Notes: generated from the letters alone by a model not told the origin. Positions 36,092 through 46,059 are shown, numbered from the stretch's first letter. The stretch: 64,000 bases of DNA from Cupriavidus campinensis (GCF_905397395.1 NZ_CAJPVH010000007.1:62001-126000); one strand, 5' to 3'. Made by a program: numbers and translations.

Positions 36092-36916
36092 CTAGGTGCT
36101 CGCCACGACCTTGCGCGCGAAGGCGGCCAGCGTATCGAGCACCTCGTCCGGCTTCTCGCCCATCATCGCGTGGCCGCTCGGCACCGTGACCAGGGTGGCG
36201 TTGCGCATCCGGCCAGCCAGCGCCTGCGCGGCTTTCGGCGACGTCATCATGTCCTTCGACCCCATCACGAACACCGCCGGGCAGGTCACGGCGGCGGCCG
36301 CTTCCTCGCCGTGCGCGTAGGCGTTGCAGGCCGAGAAATCGTTGTGGAACACGTGCGCGCCCGGGTTGCGCGCCGCCACGCGCTCCATCAGCCGCTGGCT
36401 GCCGCCATGCATCCAGGCGCCGGGCCCGGGGGATGACGGCTTGCTGGCGAGGCTGGAGATCGACCACTGGTTGACCATCGCGATGGCCTCGTCCTCGCGG
36501 TGGAGTGCGGCATCGAGCAGGGCATCAGACACCTTCATCGGATAGGCCGTGGCCAGCAGCCCGATGGCGCGCACGGCCTCGGGGTGACGCACAGCGCACT
36601 CCAGGGCGATCAACGATCCCATGCTGTGGCCGAAGACCAGCGCTGGCACCTTGACGCCGGCGGCGGCTACCAGCGCCATGACCCAGTCGGCCATGTCTTC
36701 CACGCGGGTCAGCGGGGCGCCCTGGCTGCGGTTGTGGCCGGGCAGGTCCACCGCCAGCACGCCAAAGCCATGGCTGGCGAACCAGCGTGTCTGGAGCGCC
36801 CAGACGCTGTGGTCGTTCTGCGCGCCGTGCACGAACACGGCGCAGGGCAGGGCGGCATCGAACGGCTTGCCGCCGGTATAGGCATAGGCCGGGTGGCCCG
36901 AGACGGTCAGTTCCAT
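36092..36916 (-). CDS. Alpha/beta hydrolase
   Basis: 274 residues. The oxyanion region is CAVFVHGAQNDHSVW, the nucleophile elbow GHSMGSLIALE, the acid VMGSKDMM and the catalytic His VPSGHAMMGEKP, so the Ser-Asp-His triad is complete. The specific ester or amide is unknown. Its ATG shares one base with the stop of metY (TGATG), so the two are translated in a coupled way. Confidence 0.9.
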   Translation of the reverse strand: MELTVSGHPAYAYTGGKPFDAALPCAVFVHGAQNDHSVWALQTRWFASHGFGVLAVDLPGHNRSQGAPLTRVEDMADWVMALVAAAGVKVPALVFGHSMGSLIALECAVRHPEAVRAIGLLATAYPMKVSDALLDAALHREDEAIAMVNQWSISSLASKPSSPGPGAWMHGGSQRLMERVAARNPGAHVFHNDFSACNAYAHGEEAAAAVTCPAVFVMGSKDMMTSPKAAQALAGRMRNATLVTVPSGHAMMGEKPDEVLDTLAAFARKVVAST

Positions 36917-38217
36917 CAGGCTTTTCCTCCCATGGCTTTCTCGGCAGCCTTCAGGCCGCGCTTCAGGTCGTCGATCAGGTCATCCGGGTCTTCGATCCCG
37001 ATCGACAGCCGGATCGTGCCCTCGCCGATGCCGGCCGCGCGCAGGGCGTCGGCATCCATGCGGAAGTGTGTCGTGGAGGCGGGATGGATCACCAGCGAGC
37101 GCGCATCGCCAACATTGGCGAGGTGCGAGAACAGCGTCAGGTTTTCGATGAAGCGCTGGCCGGCCGCGCGGTTCGCCTTGAGGTTGAAGCTGAACACTGC
37201 CCCGCAGCCGCGCGGCAGCAGTCGCTTGGCCAGCGCGTGGTCGGGGTGGGACTCCAGCTCCGGATAGGCCACCGACTCGACCATCGCGTGCCCGGCCAGG
37301 AACTGCACCACGCGGCGGGTGTTGTCCACGTGCCGGCTCATGCGCAGCGGCAGTGTCTCGATGCCCTGGAGCAGTTGCCACGCCGCCATCGGGTTCATGC
37401 AGGCGCCGAAGTCGCGCAGGCCCTCGCGCCGGGCGCGCAGCAGGAACGGCGCCACGGTGCTTTCCTCGGTAAACACCATGTTGTGGAAGCCCGGATAGGG
37501 CTCCGACAGCTCCGGAAAACGCCCCGAAGCCTCGAAATCGAACGTGCCGCCTTCGGACAGCACGCCGCCGATCGTCGTGCCATGCCCACCCAGGAACTTG
37601 GTGGCCGAGTGGTACAGCAGGCCGGCGCCATGGTCGAACGGGCGCAGCAGGTAGGGCGTGGTGAAGGTGGAGTCGACCAGCAGCGGGATCTTGTGGTCCT
37701 GGCCGATCTGCGCCACGGTTTCGATGTCGAGCACGTCGAGGCCCGGGTTGCCCAGTGTCTCGCCGAACAGCAGCCGCGTCTCGGGGCGGATGGCGGCGCG
37801 CCAGGCGTCGATGTCGCGCGGATTGACGAAAGTGGTCTCGATGCCGAAGCGCCGCAGCGTGTAGTGCAACAGATTGTGCGAGCCGCCATAGAGCGCCGTG
37901 GACGCCACGATATGGGAGCCGGCGCCCATCAGCGTGGCCACGGCCAGGTGCAGCGCGGCCTGGCCGGATGCCGTGGCGATGGCCCCGGCGCCGTTCTCCA
38001 GGGCCGCCACGCGCTCCTCGAACACCGCCACGGTGGGGTTGCTGATGCGGGAATACACGTGCCCGGCGCGCTCCATATTGAATAGCGACGCGGCGTGCTC
38101 GCTGTCCCGGAACACGAAGGAGGTGGTCAGGTGGATCGGTGTGGCGCGGGCCCCGGTGGCGGGGTCCGGGGCGGCGCCGGCGTGCAGGGCCAGCGTGTCG
38201 AATCGGGTACCGGACAT
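36916..38217 (-). CDS. metY: O-acetylhomoserine sulfhydrylase / Cys-Met metabolism PLP enzyme
   Basis: 433 residues. Family signatures are GHVYSRISNPTVAVFEERVAALE, ATASGQAALHLAV, the PLP-phosphate region YGGSHNLLHYTLRRFG, and the PLP lysine in LLYHSATKFLGGHG. MetY forms homocysteine from O-acetylhomoserine and sulfide; methionine gamma-lyase-type relatives are similar, so the exact reaction is inferred. A promoter with -35 TTGCCA, 16-bp spacer and -10 TACGAT lies 53 bp upstream. I looked for a SAM riboswitch in the leader and saw none. Confidence 0.88.
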   Translation of the reverse strand: MSGTRFDTLALHAGAAPDPATGARATPIHLTTSFVFRDSEHAASLFNMERAGHVYSRISNPTVAVFEERVAALENGAGAIATASGQAALHLAVATLMGAGSHIVASTALYGGSHNLLHYTLRRFGIETTFVNPRDIDAWRAAIRPETRLLFGETLGNPGLDVLDIETVAQIGQDHKIPLLVDSTFTTPYLLRPFDHGAGLLYHSATKFLGGHGTTIGGVLSEGGTFDFEASGRFPELSEPYPGFHNMVFTEESTVAPFLLRARREGLRDFGACMNPMAAWQLLQGIETLPLRMSRHVDNTRRVVQFLAGHAMVESVAYPELESHPDHALAKRLLPRGCGAVFSFNLKANRAAGQRFIENLTLFSHLANVGDARSLVIHPASTTHFRMDADALRAAGIGEGTIRLSIGIEDPDDLIDDLKRGLKAAEKAMGGKA

Positions 38218-38269
38218 GGTGAGTTCGCTTGTAGTGGCTGTTGTGGGCGGCAGGTTGTCTCCGTCCGGC

Positions 38270-38297
38270 ATCGTAGCACCGTGCGCCGCCCTGGCAA
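38270..38297 (-). promoter_or_regulatory. Candidate sigma70 promoter of metY
   Basis: On the minus strand TTGCCA (38297-38292) and TACGAT (38275-38270) are separated by 16 bp, with an inferred start site near 38263, 46 bp before the metY ATG. Confidence 0.45.
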
Positions 38298-38441
38298 TGG
38301 GGAGGATTCTGAAAACGCAATGAGACTGGCTGAGACTTGCCGCCTTTACGAGAGACGGCGGTTTGGGTAGGATCGCCGCATCGGCCAACTCTGGCCACAG
38401 ACCAGAACCAGCCTAGACACCCGGGCAGCGGAGACACCACC

Positions 38442-38888
38442 ATGAAAGTCAGCGACATCCTGCAGATCAAGGGCAACACGCTCTACACCGTCACGCCGGA
38501 TGCGTCCCTGCTGGTGGCCATCAACACCATGGCCGAGCACGACATCGGCTCGCTGGTGGTCATGGAATACGGCGATCTGGTCGGCATGCTGACCTTCCGG
38601 GAGCTGATCGAGACGCTGGCGGCCAACCACGGCACGCTCGGCACGCACAGCATCCGCAAGGTCATGGACGATGCGCCGCTGACCTGCACGCCGGAAACGG
38701 ACGTCAACGAGGTGCGCCGCATGATGCTGGAGCGCCACACCCGCTACCTGCCGGTGCTCGACAACCGCACGCTGATGGGCGTGATCTCGTTCTACGATGT
38801 GGCCAAGGCGGTGGTGGAAGAGCAGGGGTTCGAGAACCGCATGCTCAAGGCCTATATCCGCGACTGGCCCGAGGAAAAGACTGACTGA
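38442..38888 (+). CDS. Two-CBS-domain protein
   Basis: 148 residues with two CBS repeats. The first runs SDILQIKGNTLYTVTPD to GDLVGMLTFREL, the second from IRKVMDDAPLTCTPETD to DNRTLMGVISFYDV. Paired CBS domains bind adenosyl ligands such as AMP, ATP or SAM. It stands alone, divergent from metY, which makes a SAM/AMP sensor a possible but unproven role. The start at 38442 is preceded by GCGGAGA. Confidence 0.93.
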   Translation: MKVSDILQIKGNTLYTVTPDASLLVAINTMAEHDIGSLVVMEYGDLVGMLTFRELIETLAANHGTLGTHSIRKVMDDAPLTCTPETDVNEVRRMMLERHTRYLPVLDNRTLMGVISFYDVAKAVVEEQGFENRMLKAYIRDWPEEKTD

Positions 38889-39066
38889 AACCCGACGGAA
38901 GCCCGACTGAACGCGGCGGGGCCCGGGCGGGCGGGGCCGGGGGCGATTTAACAGAAGTTTTATTGCCTGCACTCCAGACTGTTGGCATGATGGCGGCGAA
39001 CTGATGCCCCGGCGGGTTCCGGGGTCCACGAAGTCCGCCGAGCGACCTCCGCCCGCTTCCGTCTGC

Positions 39067-40986
39067 ATGAGCCAACACAGCCCGCAAAGCCAGCACAGTC
39101 AGTTTCGCCTGTTGCGCGAACGCCGTTTCGCGCCGTTCTTCTGGACCCAGTTCCTCGGGGCCATGAACGACAACGTCTTCAAGGTCGCCTTCACCTCGCT
39201 GGTGACCTATCACACGGCCCTGTTCGACGGCGTCGATGCGCGCAGCGCGGCGTTCCTGATCTCGGCCATCTTCATCGCACCCTTCGTCCTGTTTTCCGCC
39301 ACCAGCGGCCAGATTGCCGACAAGATCGAGAAATCGCGGCTGATCCGGCTCGTGAAGTCGCTCGAGATCGCCATCATGGTGCTGGGGCTGGCCGGGTTTG
39401 CCTGGCACAGTGCGCCGCTGTTGTACTTTGGTACATTCCTGATGGGCCTGCACTCCACGCTATTCGGCCCGGTGAAGTTCGCGTACCTGCCGCAGCACCT
39501 GGACCAGCAGGAACTGGTGGGCGGAAACGGGCTGGTGGAAATGGGCACCTTCGTCGCCATCCTGATCGGCACGCTGATCGGCGGGGAATTGGCCGGGGTG
39601 ATGCGCGACGGCGCCGTGGTGGGGCCGCTCTACGTGGGCATCGCCTGCGTGGTGATCGCCGTGGCGGGGCGGGTGGTGTCGCAGGGCGTGCCGGTTTCGC
39701 CGCCGCCCCAGCCGGACCTGCGCATCAACTGGAATCCGCTGACCGAGACGTGGCGCAACCTGATGCTCGCGCGCGAGCGGCGGGTGGTGTTCCTGAGCCT
39801 GCTCGGCATTTCCTGGCTCTGGTTCCTTGGCGCCACGTTCCTGACGGCCTTCTTCAGCTTTGCCCGGGACGTGCTCGGCGGGGACCAGAACGTGGTCACG
39901 CTGCTGCTGGCGATGTTCTCGATCGGCATCGGCGTGGGGTCCCTGCTGTGCGAGCGGCTGTCGGGGCGCACCGTGGAGATCGGCCTCGTGCCGTTTGGCT
40001 CCATCGGCATGACCGTGTTCGCCGTGGACCTGTACCTGGCCACCCACGGCCAGTCGGCCGGCGCCACGCTGAGCGGCATCGGCGGCTTCCTGGACGATCC
40101 GCGCCACTGGCGCGTGCTGGCGGACCTGTTCCTGCTGGCCATGTTCGGCGGCTTCTACAGCGTGCCGCTGTATGCGCTGATCCAGAGCCGCTGCGTGCCC
40201 ACGCACCGGGCGCGGATCATTGCGGCGAACAACATCCTGAACAGCTTCTTCATGATCGCGGCGTCGCTGCTCGGCGTGGGCATGGCGCTGGCTGGCTACA
40301 GCATCCCGCAGCTGTTCCTGGTGGTGGGGCTGCTCAATGCCGTGGTGGCCCTCTATATCTATACGCTGGTGCCTGAGTTCCTGCTGCGCTTCATCGCCTG
40401 GATTCTGGTCCATACGATCTACCGGCTGCGCCGCATCAACGCCGACCGGATTCCCGAGCAGGGCCCGGCCGTGCTGGTCTGCAACCACGTGAGCTTTGCC
40501 GACGCCGTGGTGCTGATGGCAGCCAGCCCGCGCCCGGTGCGCTTTGTGATGGATCACCGGATCTTCAAGGTGCCTCTGCTGTCGTGGTTCTTCCGGCAGG
40601 CCAAGGCGATTCCGATCGCGCCAGCGCACGAGGACCCGAAGATGCTCCAGCGCGCCTACGACGCCGTGGCCGCCGCGCTCGAGGACGGCGACCTTGTCTG
40701 CATCTTCCCCGAAGGCAAGATCACGGCCACCGGTGAGATCAACCCGTTCAAGGGCGGTGTGCAGCAGATCATCCGCCGCACGCCGGTGCCCGTGGTGCCG
40801 ATGGCGCTGCGCGGGCTGTGGGGCAGCTTCTTCTCTCGCAAGGGCGGAGTGGCCATGTCGCGCCCGTTCCGGCGCGGCATCCTGAGCCGGCTCGAACTCG
40901 TGGTGGGGGAACCCGTGGCGCCCGAGGCCGCATCGGCGGAAGGGCTCCAGCAGATGGTGCTGGCCTTGCGGGGCGACTGGAAATAA
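39067..40986 (+). CDS. MFS transporter fused to a PlsC-type acyltransferase
   Basis: 639 residues. The first ~420 are an MFS transporter of the LplT type (FFWTQFLGAMNDNVFKVAF), the rest a glycerol-3-phosphate acyltransferase domain with NHVSFAD (H-x4-D catalytic motif) and FPEGKITATGEINPFKGG. In other bacteria LplT imports lysophospholipid and Aas reacylates it; here the transport and acyl transfer steps are in one protein. The AMP-binding domain of Aas is absent. The ATG at 39067 was chosen over 39004 because the homology starts soon after; neither has a strong ribosome site. Confidence 0.88.
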   Translation: MSQHSPQSQHSQFRLLRERRFAPFFWTQFLGAMNDNVFKVAFTSLVTYHTALFDGVDARSAAFLISAIFIAPFVLFSATSGQIADKIEKSRLIRLVKSLEIAIMVLGLAGFAWHSAPLLYFGTFLMGLHSTLFGPVKFAYLPQHLDQQELVGGNGLVEMGTFVAILIGTLIGGELAGVMRDGAVVGPLYVGIACVVIAVAGRVVSQGVPVSPPPQPDLRINWNPLTETWRNLMLARERRVVFLSLLGISWLWFLGATFLTAFFSFARDVLGGDQNVVTLLLAMFSIGIGVGSLLCERLSGRTVEIGLVPFGSIGMTVFAVDLYLATHGQSAGATLSGIGGFLDDPRHWRVLADLFLLAMFGGFYSVPLYALIQSRCVPTHRARIIAANNILNSFFMIAASLLGVGMALAGYSIPQLFLVVGLLNAVVALYIYTLVPEFLLRFIAWILVHTIYRLRRINADRIPEQGPAVLVCNHVSFADAVVLMAASPRPVRFVMDHRIFKVPLLSWFFRQAKAIPIAPAHEDPKMLQRAYDAVAAALEDGDLVCIFPEGKITATGEINPFKGGVQQIIRRTPVPVVPMALRGLWGSFFSRKGGVAMSRPFRRGILSRLELVVGEPVAPEAASAEGLQQMVLALRGDWK

Positions 40987-40999
40987 GCGAACTACGACA

Positions 41000-41776
41000 A
41001 TGATCACGCTCTATACCTTCGGCCCAGCCTTTGGCCTGCCGGATGCCAGCCCGTTCGTCATGAAGGCCGAACTGCTGCTGAAGCTGGCAGGGCTGCCGTA
41101 CCGTACGTTGCCAGGCGACCTGCGCCGCGCGCCCAAGGGCAAGCTGCCCTACCTCGACGACATGGGGCGCATCGTCGCGGATTCGACGATGATCCGCTGG
41201 CATATCGAGAAGACCTATCACGTGGACTTCGACGCGGGGCTGTCCGAGGCCGAGCGCGGCGTGGCCTGGGCGGTGGAAAAGCTCATGGAGGACAACCTCT
41301 ACTGGGCCGTGGCGCGGGTGCGCTGGCTGGACGATGCCAATTTCGAGCGCGGCCCGGCCCAGTTCTTCCAGCGCGTGCCGGCGCCGGTGCGCGGGATCGT
41401 GACCACGCTGGTCAAGCGGCGCGTACGCCAGATGCTCTGGGCGCAGGGCCTGGGCCGGCATTCGGACGAAGAGGCTGCGGCGATGGCGATCCACGGCGTG
41501 ACGGCCATCGCCAACATCCTGGGTGACAAGCCCTATCTGATGGGCGATGCGCCATGCGGCGCCGACGCCACCTTGTTCGCGTTCAGCGCCAGCCTGCTCA
41601 GCCCCGTGTTCGAGACGCCGATCCGTACCGCGGCGGCGGCGCACGCCAATCTGGCCGCCTATCTGGCGCGGATGCGCGCGCGTTTCTATCCCGATTTCGT
41701 GGGCAGCGGGGTGTTCGCGCCGGTGTCCGAAACCCAGGCGGTGCCGACGGTGGCCGCCAATGGCCTTACAATGTAG
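41000..41776 (+). CDS. Glutathione S-transferase family protein
   Basis: 258 residues. The N-terminal thioredoxin-like domain has ITLYTFGPAFGLPDASPFVMK and KLPYLDDMGRIVADSTMI; the C-terminal helical domain includes ADATLFAFSASLLSP. The pattern is closest to the metaxin/FAXC-like branch of GSTs, and the canonical catalytic Ser or Cys is not evident. It lies 13 bp after the MFS-PlsC gene and 30 bp before aroC, so it may be part of one transcript. Confidence 0.88.
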   Translation: MITLYTFGPAFGLPDASPFVMKAELLLKLAGLPYRTLPGDLRRAPKGKLPYLDDMGRIVADSTMIRWHIEKTYHVDFDAGLSEAERGVAWAVEKLMEDNLYWAVARVRWLDDANFERGPAQFFQRVPAPVRGIVTTLVKRRVRQMLWAQGLGRHSDEEAAAMAIHGVTAIANILGDKPYLMGDAPCGADATLFAFSASLLSPVFETPIRTAAAAHANLAAYLARMRARFYPDFVGSGVFAPVSETQAVPTVAANGLTM

Positions 41777-41806
41777 GCCGTCCCCAATTCCAGCGCGGTT
41801 TCCATC

Positions 41807-42928
41807 ATGTCCGGCAATACCCTCGGCCTGCTCTTCACAGTCACCACGTTCGGCGAATCGCACGGGCCCGCGATTGGCGCGGTGGTCGACGGCTGCCCGC
41901 CGGGCCTTGCCCTGACGGAAGCCGATATCCAGGGCGACCTGGACCGCCGTAAGCCCGGCACCTCACGCCACGTGACGCAGCGTCAGGAGGCCGACCAGGT
42001 GGAAATCCTCTCTGGCGTGTTCGAGGGCAAGACCACGGGCACCCCGATCTGCCTGCTGATCCGTAATACCGACCAGCGCAGCAAGGACTACGGCAATATC
42101 GTCGAGACCTTCCGGCCCGGCCACGCCGACTACACCTACTGGCACAAGTACGGCATCCGCGACTATCGCGGCGGTGGCCGTTCGTCGGCGCGGCTGACCG
42201 CCCCCGTGGTAGCGGCGGCGGCCGTGGCCAAGAAATGGCTGCGCGAGCAGTACGGCACCGAGATCCGCGGGTACATGTCGCAGCTCGGCGAGGTGGAAGT
42301 GCCGTTCCAGGACTGGAAGCACGTGCCCGAGAACCCCTTCTTCGCGCCCAATGTGGACATCGTGCCGGAACTCGAAACCTATATGGATGCCCTGCGCCGC
42401 GACGGTGACTCCGTCGGCGCGCGTATCGAGGTGGTGGCCAGCGGCGTGCCAGTAGGCCTGGGCGAGCCGCTGTTCGACAAGCTCGACGCAGATATCGCCC
42501 ACGCGATGATGGGCATCAACGCGGTCAAGGGCGTCGAGATCGGCGCCGGCTTCGCCAGCGTGGCCCAGCGCGGCAGCGACCATGGCGACGAACTGACCGC
42601 CGACGGCTTCCGGTCGAACAATTCTGGCGGCATGCTCGGCGGCATCTCCACCGGGCAGGACATCACCGTGTCCCTGGCCATCAAGCCGACGTCGAGCATC
42701 CGCACGCCGCGCGAGTCGATCGACAAGGCCGGCCAGCAGGCCACGGTGGAGACGTTTGGCCGCCATGACCCGTGCGTGGGCATCCGTGCCACGCCGATTG
42801 CCGAGGCGATGCTGGCGCTGGTGCTGATGGATCACGCGCTGCGCCACCGCGCCCAGTGCGGCGATGTGCGCGTGGAGACGCCGCGCATTGCGGCGCAGCT
42901 GCCGACCCAGACCCCCGACCAGTCCTGA
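41807..42928 (+). CDS. aroC: Chorismate synthase
   Basis: 373 residues. Family signatures are [21 protein letters not shown] near the start, [22 protein letters not shown] and [19 protein letters not shown], all linked to reduced-FMN and substrate binding. It converts 5-enolpyruvylshikimate 3-phosphate to chorismate, the last step of the shikimate pathway. The length is normal for the long form. The start has no strong ribosome site but the family N-terminus ([15 protein letters not shown]) begins there. Confidence 0.97.
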   Translation: MSGNTLGLLFTVTTFGESHGPAIGAVVDGCPPGLALTEADIQGDLDRRKPGTSRHVTQRQEADQVEILSGVFEGKTTGTPICLLIRNTDQRSKDYGNIVETFRPGHADYTYWHKYGIRDYRGGGRSSARLTAPVVAAAAVAKKWLREQYGTEIRGYMSQLGEVEVPFQDWKHVPENPFFAPNVDIVPELETYMDALRRDGDSVGARIEVVASGVPVGLGEPLFDKLDADIAHAMMGINAVKGVEIGAGFASVAQRGSDHGDELTADGFRSNNSGGMLGGISTGQDITVSLAIKPTSSIRTPRESIDKAGQQATVETFGRHDPCVGIRATPIAEAMLALVLMDHALRHRAQCGDVRVETPRIAAQLPTQTPDQS

Positions 42929-42929
42929 C

Positions 42930-44144
42930 TTGGGCCGCGCCCCGGCTGACGCCGCCCCGGAGCGCGCCTTCGTGCCGGGGTCGATCGACCCGGCCACCTA
43001 TCTTCGCTTCGGGCTGTTCTATCTCGGCTACTACGCCTATGTAGGCGTCATCTCGCCGTACGTCAGCCTGTTCTTCTCGGACCGTGGCTTCTCGCCGGTG
43101 CAGATCGGCGTGCTGATGGCGTGCTTCCAGTTGAGCCGCATCGTCGGCCCCTACCTCTGGGGCTGGCTGTCCGATGTCCTCCATACGCGCGTGCGGCTGC
43201 TGCGGCTGGCCGCTGTCTCGGCGTTGCTGGCCTTCCTGATGGTGCCCGGCGTGCACAGCTACGGCGGCATGATGGCGATGATGATCGGGCTCAACCTGAT
43301 CACCAGCGCGATGTCGCCGCTGGGCGATGCGCTGACCATTTCCACGCTGCGCCGCCACGGCGCCTTCGACCACCGCTACGGCCGCGTGCGGATGTTCGGC
43401 TCGGTCGGGTTTATCGGCGCCGTGCTGGCAGGCGGCGCGCTGTTCGAGCATTTCGGCATGGTCGCCTTCCCGTGGCTGGCCAGCGCCACGCTGGCGCTGT
43501 TCGCCATCGTGGTGATGGGCATGCGCGATGCGCCCGACGAGGGCCCCCGCGTGCGTCCACCGCCCGCGCTGCCGCTGCTGCGGCGGCCGGATGTGGCGTG
43601 GTTCCTCGGCTCGGCCTTCCTGATGATGTTCGCGCACGCCGCGCTCTACGTCTTCTATTCGCTCTATCTGGCGCAACTGGGCTACAGCAAGCTCGCCATC
43701 GGGGCGATGTGGACGATCGGCGTGGTGGCGGAGATCGTGTTCTTCTTCTATCAGGGCCGGTTGTTCGCGCGGCTGGCGCTGCGTACGATCCTGGCCGGCA
43801 CCTTCGTGCTGGCGGCGATTCGCTTCGGCATGACCGGCTACTTCGGTCAGTATGTGTGGCTGATGGCCGTCGTGCAGGTGCTCCACGCCGCGACCTTCGC
43901 CGCGCACCACAGCGCCAGCCTCAAGCGGCTCCAGCACTGGTTCGCCGGCCCGCTGCAGGGGCGGGGGCAGGCGCTCTACACCGGCATATCGTATGGCGTG
44001 GGCGGCACATTGGGCGGTTTGGCGATGGGCTGGACCTGGAAGACGCTGACGCCATCACACACCTTCGGGCTGGCCGCAGCGGCGGCGTTGGCCGGGGCCT
44101 GCTGCGCCGCGCTGAGTTTTCGCGGCGAGCGGGCGCCAGCCTGA
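42930..44144 (+). CDS. MFS transporter, HcaT-like (3-phenylpropionate permease type)
   Basis: 404 residues with about twelve membrane helices, beginning LRFGLFYLGYYAYVGVISPYVSLFF and carrying MFS loop motifs such as LSRIVGPYLWGWLSD. It resembles the nucleoside/aromatic-acid permease branch that includes HcaT. The start is uncertain: the earliest in-frame codon after the aroC stop is TTG at 42930, with GTG at 42972 as an alternative. It follows aroC directly and is probably co-transcribed. The substrate is not known. Confidence 0.85.
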   Translation: MGRAPADAAPERAFVPGSIDPATYLRFGLFYLGYYAYVGVISPYVSLFFSDRGFSPVQIGVLMACFQLSRIVGPYLWGWLSDVLHTRVRLLRLAAVSALLAFLMVPGVHSYGGMMAMMIGLNLITSAMSPLGDALTISTLRRHGAFDHRYGRVRMFGSVGFIGAVLAGGALFEHFGMVAFPWLASATLALFAIVVMGMRDAPDEGPRVRPPPALPLLRRPDVAWFLGSAFLMMFAHAALYVFYSLYLAQLGYSKLAIGAMWTIGVVAEIVFFFYQGRLFARLALRTILAGTFVLAAIRFGMTGYFGQYVWLMAVVQVLHAATFAAHHSASLKRLQHWFAGPLQGRGQALYTGISYGVGGTLGGLAMGWTWKTLTPSHTFGLAAAAALAGACCAALSFRGERAPA

Positions 44145-44168
44145 GCTGGCCCGCGTTCGCCCGAACTT

Positions 44169-45272
44169 TCAGGCCAGCAACTGCGTGACCCGCTCGGCAA
44201 TCGCCAGCGACGAGGTCAGCCCCGGTGATTCGATCCCGAACAGGTTCACCAGCCCCGGCACACCATGCGTGGCCGGGCCGTCGATGCGGAAATCGGCCGC
44301 CACCTCGGTCGGGCCGCTGATTTTCGGGCGGATGCCGGCGTAGCCCGGTTGCAGCGCGCCATCGGCCAGCCCGGGCCAGTAGCGGCGCACCTCGTCATAG
44401 AAACTGTCGGCATCGTTCGGCGGCACGCTGTATTCGATCTCGTCGATCCAGCGCACATTGGGGCCAAAGCGCGCCTGCCCGCCGAGATCCAGCGTCAGGT
44501 GTACGCCCAGCCCGGCCGCCTCCGGCACGGGATAGATCAGCCGCGAGAACGGCGCGCGCCCGGACAGCGTGAAATAGCAGCCCTTGGCGAAGTACTGTTG
44601 CGGGATGTGCCCGGCCGGGATGCCGTCGATGCGCCGCGCCAGGTCCGGCGCGGTCAGGCCAGCCGAATTGACCACGGTGCGTGCCAGCAGGGTAGTCGCA
44701 CCGTCCGCCGCATCCACTTCCAGCCGGATGCCATCGGCGGTCACCGCGCCCGTGCGGACCGGCGACTGCACGGCCAGCATCGCGCCGGCGTTCTCGGCAT
44801 CGCCCAGCAGCGCGGTCATCAGGCCATGGCTGTCGATGATGCCGGTGGAGGGCGAGAGCAGCGCGGCATGGCATTCGAGCTGCGGCTCCAGTGCGCGCGC
44901 CGCGTCGCGGCTCAGCAGCGCCATGTCGTGCACGCCGTTGGCCTCGGCCTTGGCGCGGATGCCTTCGAGCGTGGCCACCTGCGCGGCGCTCGTCGCCACG
45001 ATCAGCTTGCCGCAACGCTGGTGCGGCACATGGTGGGAGGCGCAGAAGTCGTACAACATCGCCTTGCCGCGCACGCACAGTTCCGCCTTGAGCGAGCCCT
45101 TCGGATAGTAGATGCCGGCATGGATCACCTCGCTGTTACGCGCGCTGGTGATGGTGCCGAACGCGTTCTCGGCCTCGAGGATGATGACTTCGCGGCCCTG
45201 CAGCGCCAGCGCGCGCGCCACGGCCAGCCCGACCACGCCAGCGCCGATCACGACGCAATCCACTTGTTCCAT
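44169..45272 (-). CDS. FAD-dependent oxidoreductase, L-2-hydroxyglutarate oxidase-like
   Basis: 367 residues of the DAO fold. The FAD-binding N-terminus is [21 protein letters not shown], followed by [20 protein letters not shown], which is characteristic of L-2-hydroxyglutarate oxidase/dehydrogenase (LhgO); the C-terminus has [18 protein letters not shown]. The predicted reaction is oxidation of L-2-hydroxyglutarate to 2-oxoglutarate with electrons to the quinone pool. It lies 42 bp after a GntR-family regulator gene on the same strand. Confidence 0.9.
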   Translation of the reverse strand: MEQVDCVVIGAGVVGLAVARALALQGREVIILEAENAFGTITSARNSEVIHAGIYYPKGSLKAELCVRGKAMLYDFCASHHVPHQRCGKLIVATSAAQVATLEGIRAKAEANGVHDMALLSRDAARALEPQLECHAALLSPSTGIIDSHGLMTALLGDAENAGAMLAVQSPVRTGAVTADGIRLEVDAADGATTLLARTVVNSAGLTAPDLARRIDGIPAGHIPQQYFAKGCYFTLSGRAPFSRLIYPVPEAAGLGVHLTLDLGGQARFGPNVRWIDEIEYSVPPNDADSFYDEVRRYWPGLADGALQPGYAGIRPKISGPTEVAADFRIDGPATHGVPGLVNLFGIESPGLTSSLAIAERVTQLLA

Positions 45273-45314
45273 GTGAGGGTCTCCTTGGTGTCTTGTCTCG
45301 GAATGTCTTGAAAT

Positions 45315-46016
45315 TCAGGCCAGGCCCATGCGGGCGGCGGCTGCGGTCAGGTGCGCACGGGCCGCGGCGCGCGCGGCGGCCGGGTCGCCGGCGGCGATGG
45401 CTTCGACCAGCGCGGCATGCTCGGCATCGGCGGCACGCGGCGTGCCCTGCGTGGCGGCAAGGCGCGCGCTGTTCTCCCACGCATGTTGGCGCGCCACCAG
45501 CAACTGCTGGCTGACGAAATCGGTCAGGCCGGTGAAGCAGGGGTTGTGCGTGGCGTGGGCGATGGCGTGATGGAAGGCGATGTCGGCCGCCGCCGCACTC
45601 GGGAAGTCGGTGGCATGGGCGGCCATCGCGGCCAGTGCGGCCCGGATGGCGGCGAGGTCGGCGGCGGTGCGGCGCATGGCGGCCATCTCGGCGCAGGCGG
45701 TCTCCACCACGCGGCGCAGCTCGAACAACTGCGCCAGTGTCGGGCCCCCATCAGGCTGGCTCGCCACGCGCCAGACCTGGCCGCCCGGCGTCTCGGATAC
45801 ATAGGCGCCGGAGCCCTTGCGGGTGACGACTACGCCATCCGCCTTCAGCAGCGCGATAGCCTCGCGGACGATGGGCCGGCTTACCTCGAAGTTTTCGGCC
45901 AGCGCCGATTCGGCGGGCAGGCGCGCGCCGGCGGCGAAACGGCCGGCGGCGATGTCATCGCGCAGCGTCTGGGCGAGGCGGCTGGCAAGCGAGGCGGGGC
46001 GGGACAAGGGGTCCAT
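45315..46016 (-). CDS. GntR-family (FadR/FCD) transcriptional regulator
   Basis: 233 residues. The winged helix has LPAESALAENFEVSRPIVREAIALL and the C-terminal FCD domain carries conserved His and Asp residues (AADIAFHHAIAHATHN) that bind a metal and carboxylate. It lies upstream of the LhgO-like gene on the same strand; the palindrome GCTGTC-T-GACAGC 31 bp before its start fits a FadR-type GT/AC operator, so autoregulation is likely. The effector is probably a hydroxyacid or 2-oxoacid (inference). Confidence 0.92.
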   Translation of the reverse strand: MDPLSRPASLASRLAQTLRDDIAAGRFAAGARLPAESALAENFEVSRPIVREAIALLKADGVVVTRKGSGAYVSETPGGQVWRVASQPDGGPTLAQLFELRRVVETACAEMAAMRRTAADLAAIRAALAAMAAHATDFPSAAAADIAFHHAIAHATHNPCFTGLTDFVSQQLLVARQHAWENSARLAATQGTPRAADAEHAALVEAIAAGDPAAARAAARAHLTAAAARMGLA

Positions 46017-46046
46017 TGGGATGGGGGCGGGCGCAGAAGGTGTCAG

Positions 46047-46059
46047 GCTGTCTGACAGC
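46047..46059. promoter_or_regulatory. GntR/FCD-type operator candidate
   Basis: GCTGTCTGACAGC is a perfect 13-bp palindrome with the GT/AC core of FadR-subfamily operators. It lies 31 bp before the regulator gene start at 46016 and is in the gap shared with the divergent PilZ gene. A second overlapping dyad, TGTCAG-N5-CTGACA, spans 46041-46057. Confidence 0.55.

Noticed and set aside
38218..38441. SAM riboswitch upstream of metY
   Set aside because: The leader was read on the coding strand; no SAM-I or SAM-II core was seen, only a sigma70-like promoter.
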